This document shows, in pieces, positions 63,134-64,000 of a stretch of 64,000 nucleotides of DNA. The DNA is taken from assembly GCF_016765635.1 (NCBI RefSeq), contig NZ_JAESVD010000005.1, positions 248,001-312,000 on the forward strand. The letters run 5' to 3'. A model generated the notes under the pieces. That model made no database searches, was not told the origin of the DNA, and saw only the letters and a list, made by a program, of their open reading frames with translations. Source of the stretch: Shewanella schlegeliana (GTDB lineage Bacteria > Pseudomonadota > Gammaproteobacteria > Enterobacterales > Shewanellaceae). Made by a program: the position numbers and the translations under genes. Each line of letters begins with the position of its first letter. The first letter of the stretch is position 1.

Positions 63134-63210
63134 AGTCAATACTCCTAACAAAGTTGTAAACATACACTCAAATTAAATCAGTCAAAGGGGTTGAGCCAAA
63201 CTAATTTAAT

Positions 63211-63260
63211 GAGTCAACTTGTCGCTCGATTCCTTGGAGAATTATCCTTCCTGGATAGAC
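63211..63260 (-). promoter_or_regulatory. Conserved 50-nt 5' UTR block, unit A
   Basis: 50 of 50 bases identical to 63862-63911 of unit B, while flanks differ. Minus-strand RNA begins GTCTATCCAGGAAGGATAAT. It contains a TATCC-AGGAA-GGATA hairpin, an ATTC/GAAT hairpin, several AGGA or AAGGA motifs, and GACAAGTTG, which can pair with sequence just before the ribosome site. Confidence 0.85.
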
Positions 63261-63298
63261 TTCTTAATTGGCAGACATCTGTCTAACCAAGGAGGGTG

Positions 63299-63326
63299 AT
63301 TATAGAGCGCTGTAATTTTATTACAA
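63299..63326 (-). promoter_or_regulatory. Sigma-70 promoter of unit A
   Basis: Minus strand TTGTAA, 16-bp spacer starting TAAAATTACA, TATAAT, then a C-rich discriminator (CACCCTCC). The same -35, spacer start and -10 occur in unit B. Confidence 0.85.
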
Positions 63327-63513
63327 CCCTTTCTTGTAAAAAATGCTTAAAAACGATCTAAGCGGTAATTTTACGACAAACTAGAGCGATGCAGATCACA
63401 AAACTGGGGCGCTATCGGCTTACATTCACAATCAAACACTTTTTCTGATCAAAAAAACACATCTTTAACTGCTGTTTTATGGATCTTCCATGCTCTCTTA
63501 GTAAATAAAATAC
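63327..63513. other. Gap between units B and A
   Basis: 187 bp of AT-rich DNA upstream of promoter A. It includes GTGATCTGCATCGC on the minus strand (63390-63405 region), a half-match to a CRP site. No coding sequence seen. Confidence 0.4.
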
Positions 63514-63540
63514 AAAAAAAAGCCCACTCAATGAGTGGGC
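63514..63540 (-). terminator. Terminator of small unit B
   Basis: Minus strand GCCCACTC-ATT-GAGTGGGC followed by eight T's. The stem sequence differs from that of unit A. Confidence 0.93.
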
Positions 63541-63700
63541 AAGACATTTCAAGCGTTCCTAACGGAAATTGGTTAACGCGCCAGCGGTAATCAATGGCAA
63601 GCAGCGGGAGTATACTAACTCAGGCTGTCTGCGACTTGGTCTACAAGTATCTAAAAGATACATTAAAGGTTGATGGAAACTGATTAACTAAAAAGGAGGG

Positions 63701-63793
63701 TTAGCCCTTGAAAGTCATGGCGTATAAACCGCCGCGCAAAACCTCAGTGTTTAACCAAAAGCTCTGCGAATAAATAGTGTTACTAAAAAACAT
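63701..63793 (-). CDS. 30-residue peptide of unit B, C-terminus VLRGGLYAMTFKG
   Basis: ATG at 63793, eight bases after AGGAG (TTAGGAGTATTAATT), the same spacing as in unit A. The peptide begins MFFSNTIYSQSFWLNTE and ends VLRGGLYAMTFKG, then TAA. Relative to unit A it lacks two residues near the N-terminus and differs at about ten positions, all in the N-terminal half. No family recognised; no clear signal peptide or membrane segment. Confidence 0.72.
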   Translation of the reverse strand: MFFSNTIYSQSFWLNTEVLRGGLYAMTFKG

Positions 63794-63861
63794 AATTAAT
63801 ACTCCTAACAAAGTTGAATTCCAAATACTCTACTTTCATAAAAGCCGTTCGATGGCTTGTA

Positions 63862-63911
63862 GAGTCAACTTGTCGCTCGATTCCTTGGAGAATTATCCTT
63901 CCTGGATAGAC
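63862..63911 (-). promoter_or_regulatory. Conserved 50-nt 5' UTR block, unit B
   Basis: Exact copy of the block at 63211-63260. Its 3' end (GACTC) forms one arm of the variable hairpin, pairing with GAG downstream in both units. Confidence 0.85.
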
Positions 63912-63950
63912 TAAGTGTCGCTAAGCACCTTTGCTTACCCGACGAAAGCT

Positions 63951-63978
63951 ATTATAGATAAATGTAGTTTTATTACAA
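63951..63978 (-). promoter_or_regulatory. Sigma-70 promoter of unit B
   Basis: Minus strand TTGTAA, 16-bp spacer beginning TAAAACTACA, TATAAT. Same arrangement as promoter A. Confidence 0.85.
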
Positions 63979-64000
63979 GCTTTTTATTTAAAAAAGCCTA

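Larger units (their letters stand above)
62858..63292 (-). ncRNA. Structured small transcript, unit A (about 435 nt)
   Basis: Predicted transcript from the promoter at 63299-63326 to the terminator at 62858-62883. Order 5' to 3': hairpin P1 (63268-63290), an exactly conserved 50-nt block (63211-63260), a variable hairpin closed by CTCA/TGAG, a long-range helix GACAAGTTG/CAACTTTGTT (63215-63223 with 63147-63156), Shine-Dalgarno AGGAG, a 32-codon ORF, CCCTCCTT after the stop, and a conserved 3' part with a TTCC-TTTT-GGAA hairpin. The same order occurs in unit B. No RNA family is recognised. It may act as a regulatory RNA as well as a message. Confidence 0.75.
63514..63944 (-). ncRNA. Structured small transcript, unit B (about 430 nt)
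   Basis: Second tandem unit with the layout of unit A. P1 hairpin GTCG-TAAGCA...TGCTTA-CGAC (63917-63943); the 50-nt block (63862-63911); a variable hairpin CTCTAC/GTAGAG with an inner AAGCC/GGCTT stem (63828-63864); the same long-range helix (63866-63874 with 63807-63816); ORF; CCCTCCTT; conserved 3' part with TTCC-GTTA-GGAA. Helices that differ in sequence but keep position and pairing indicate a selected RNA structure. Confidence 0.75.

Overview
The window looks like a chromosomal segment of a marine gammaproteobacterium of the genus Shewanella. The evidence is the gene order (deoC-deoA-deoB-deoD next to serB; tatD, prfC; nlpI, pnp, rpsO, truB, rbfA, infB, nusA, rimP, tRNA-fMet, tRNA-Leu, secG, tpiA, glmM, folP, ftsH, rlmE; greA, carAB, dapB, dnaJ, dnaK; proBA), protein sequences close to the E. 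coli homologues, and a thiosulfate/polysulfide reductase gene beside a periplasmic-binding sensor kinase. The left end (phsA, 342-bp gap, kinase, regulator) matches what I recall of the ThsS/ThsR thiosulfate-sensing locus of S. halifaxensis, so that species or a close relative is my best guess. The species call is inference.

Layout: (1) 1-4347, Tat-exported molybdoenzyme PhsA (cut by the window edge) with the ThsSR two-component system and two identical palindromes in the phsA promoter region. (2) 4385-7817, an alpha/beta hydrolase, serB, and the divergent ytjB-type membrane gene with a long repetitive tail. (3) 8026-16547, a nucleoside salvage block: deoD, deoB, deoA, deoC, a Tsx-type porin, nupC, then a TatD nuclease with a small partner gene. 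Together these import nucleosides and degrade them to bases and pentose phosphate. (4) 16690-37713, a dense information-processing and housekeeping block (prfC, nlpI, pnp, an inserted c-di-GMP gene, rpsO, truB, rbfA, infB, nusA, rimP, two tRNAs, secG, tpiA, glmM, folP, ftsH, rlmE, yhbY). (5) 37817-41368, a SecD/SecF pair outside its usual context, plus an exported protein of unknown function. (6) 41512-52534, greA, carAB, dapB, fklB, an M48 protease lipoprotein, dnaJ and dnaK with a textbook heat-shock promoter. (7) 52842-58255, a DMT permease, a small membrane protein, proBA and a purine permease.

From about 58.6 kb the character changes. There is a chain of short hairpins, three tandem 20-bp repeats, one large AT-rich orphan gene (1091 aa, four membrane segments), a second hairpin chain, and then two tandem, independently transcribed, terminator-bounded units of about 430 nt on the minus strand. 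Each unit has the same promoter layout, an identical 50-nt 5' UTR block flanked by helices that differ in sequence but not in form, a 30-32 codon ORF ending in VLRGGLYAMTFKG, an anti-Shine-Dalgarno-like stretch right after the stop codon, and a conserved 3' UTR. I do not recognise this family. It is the best candidate for an undescribed system in the window.
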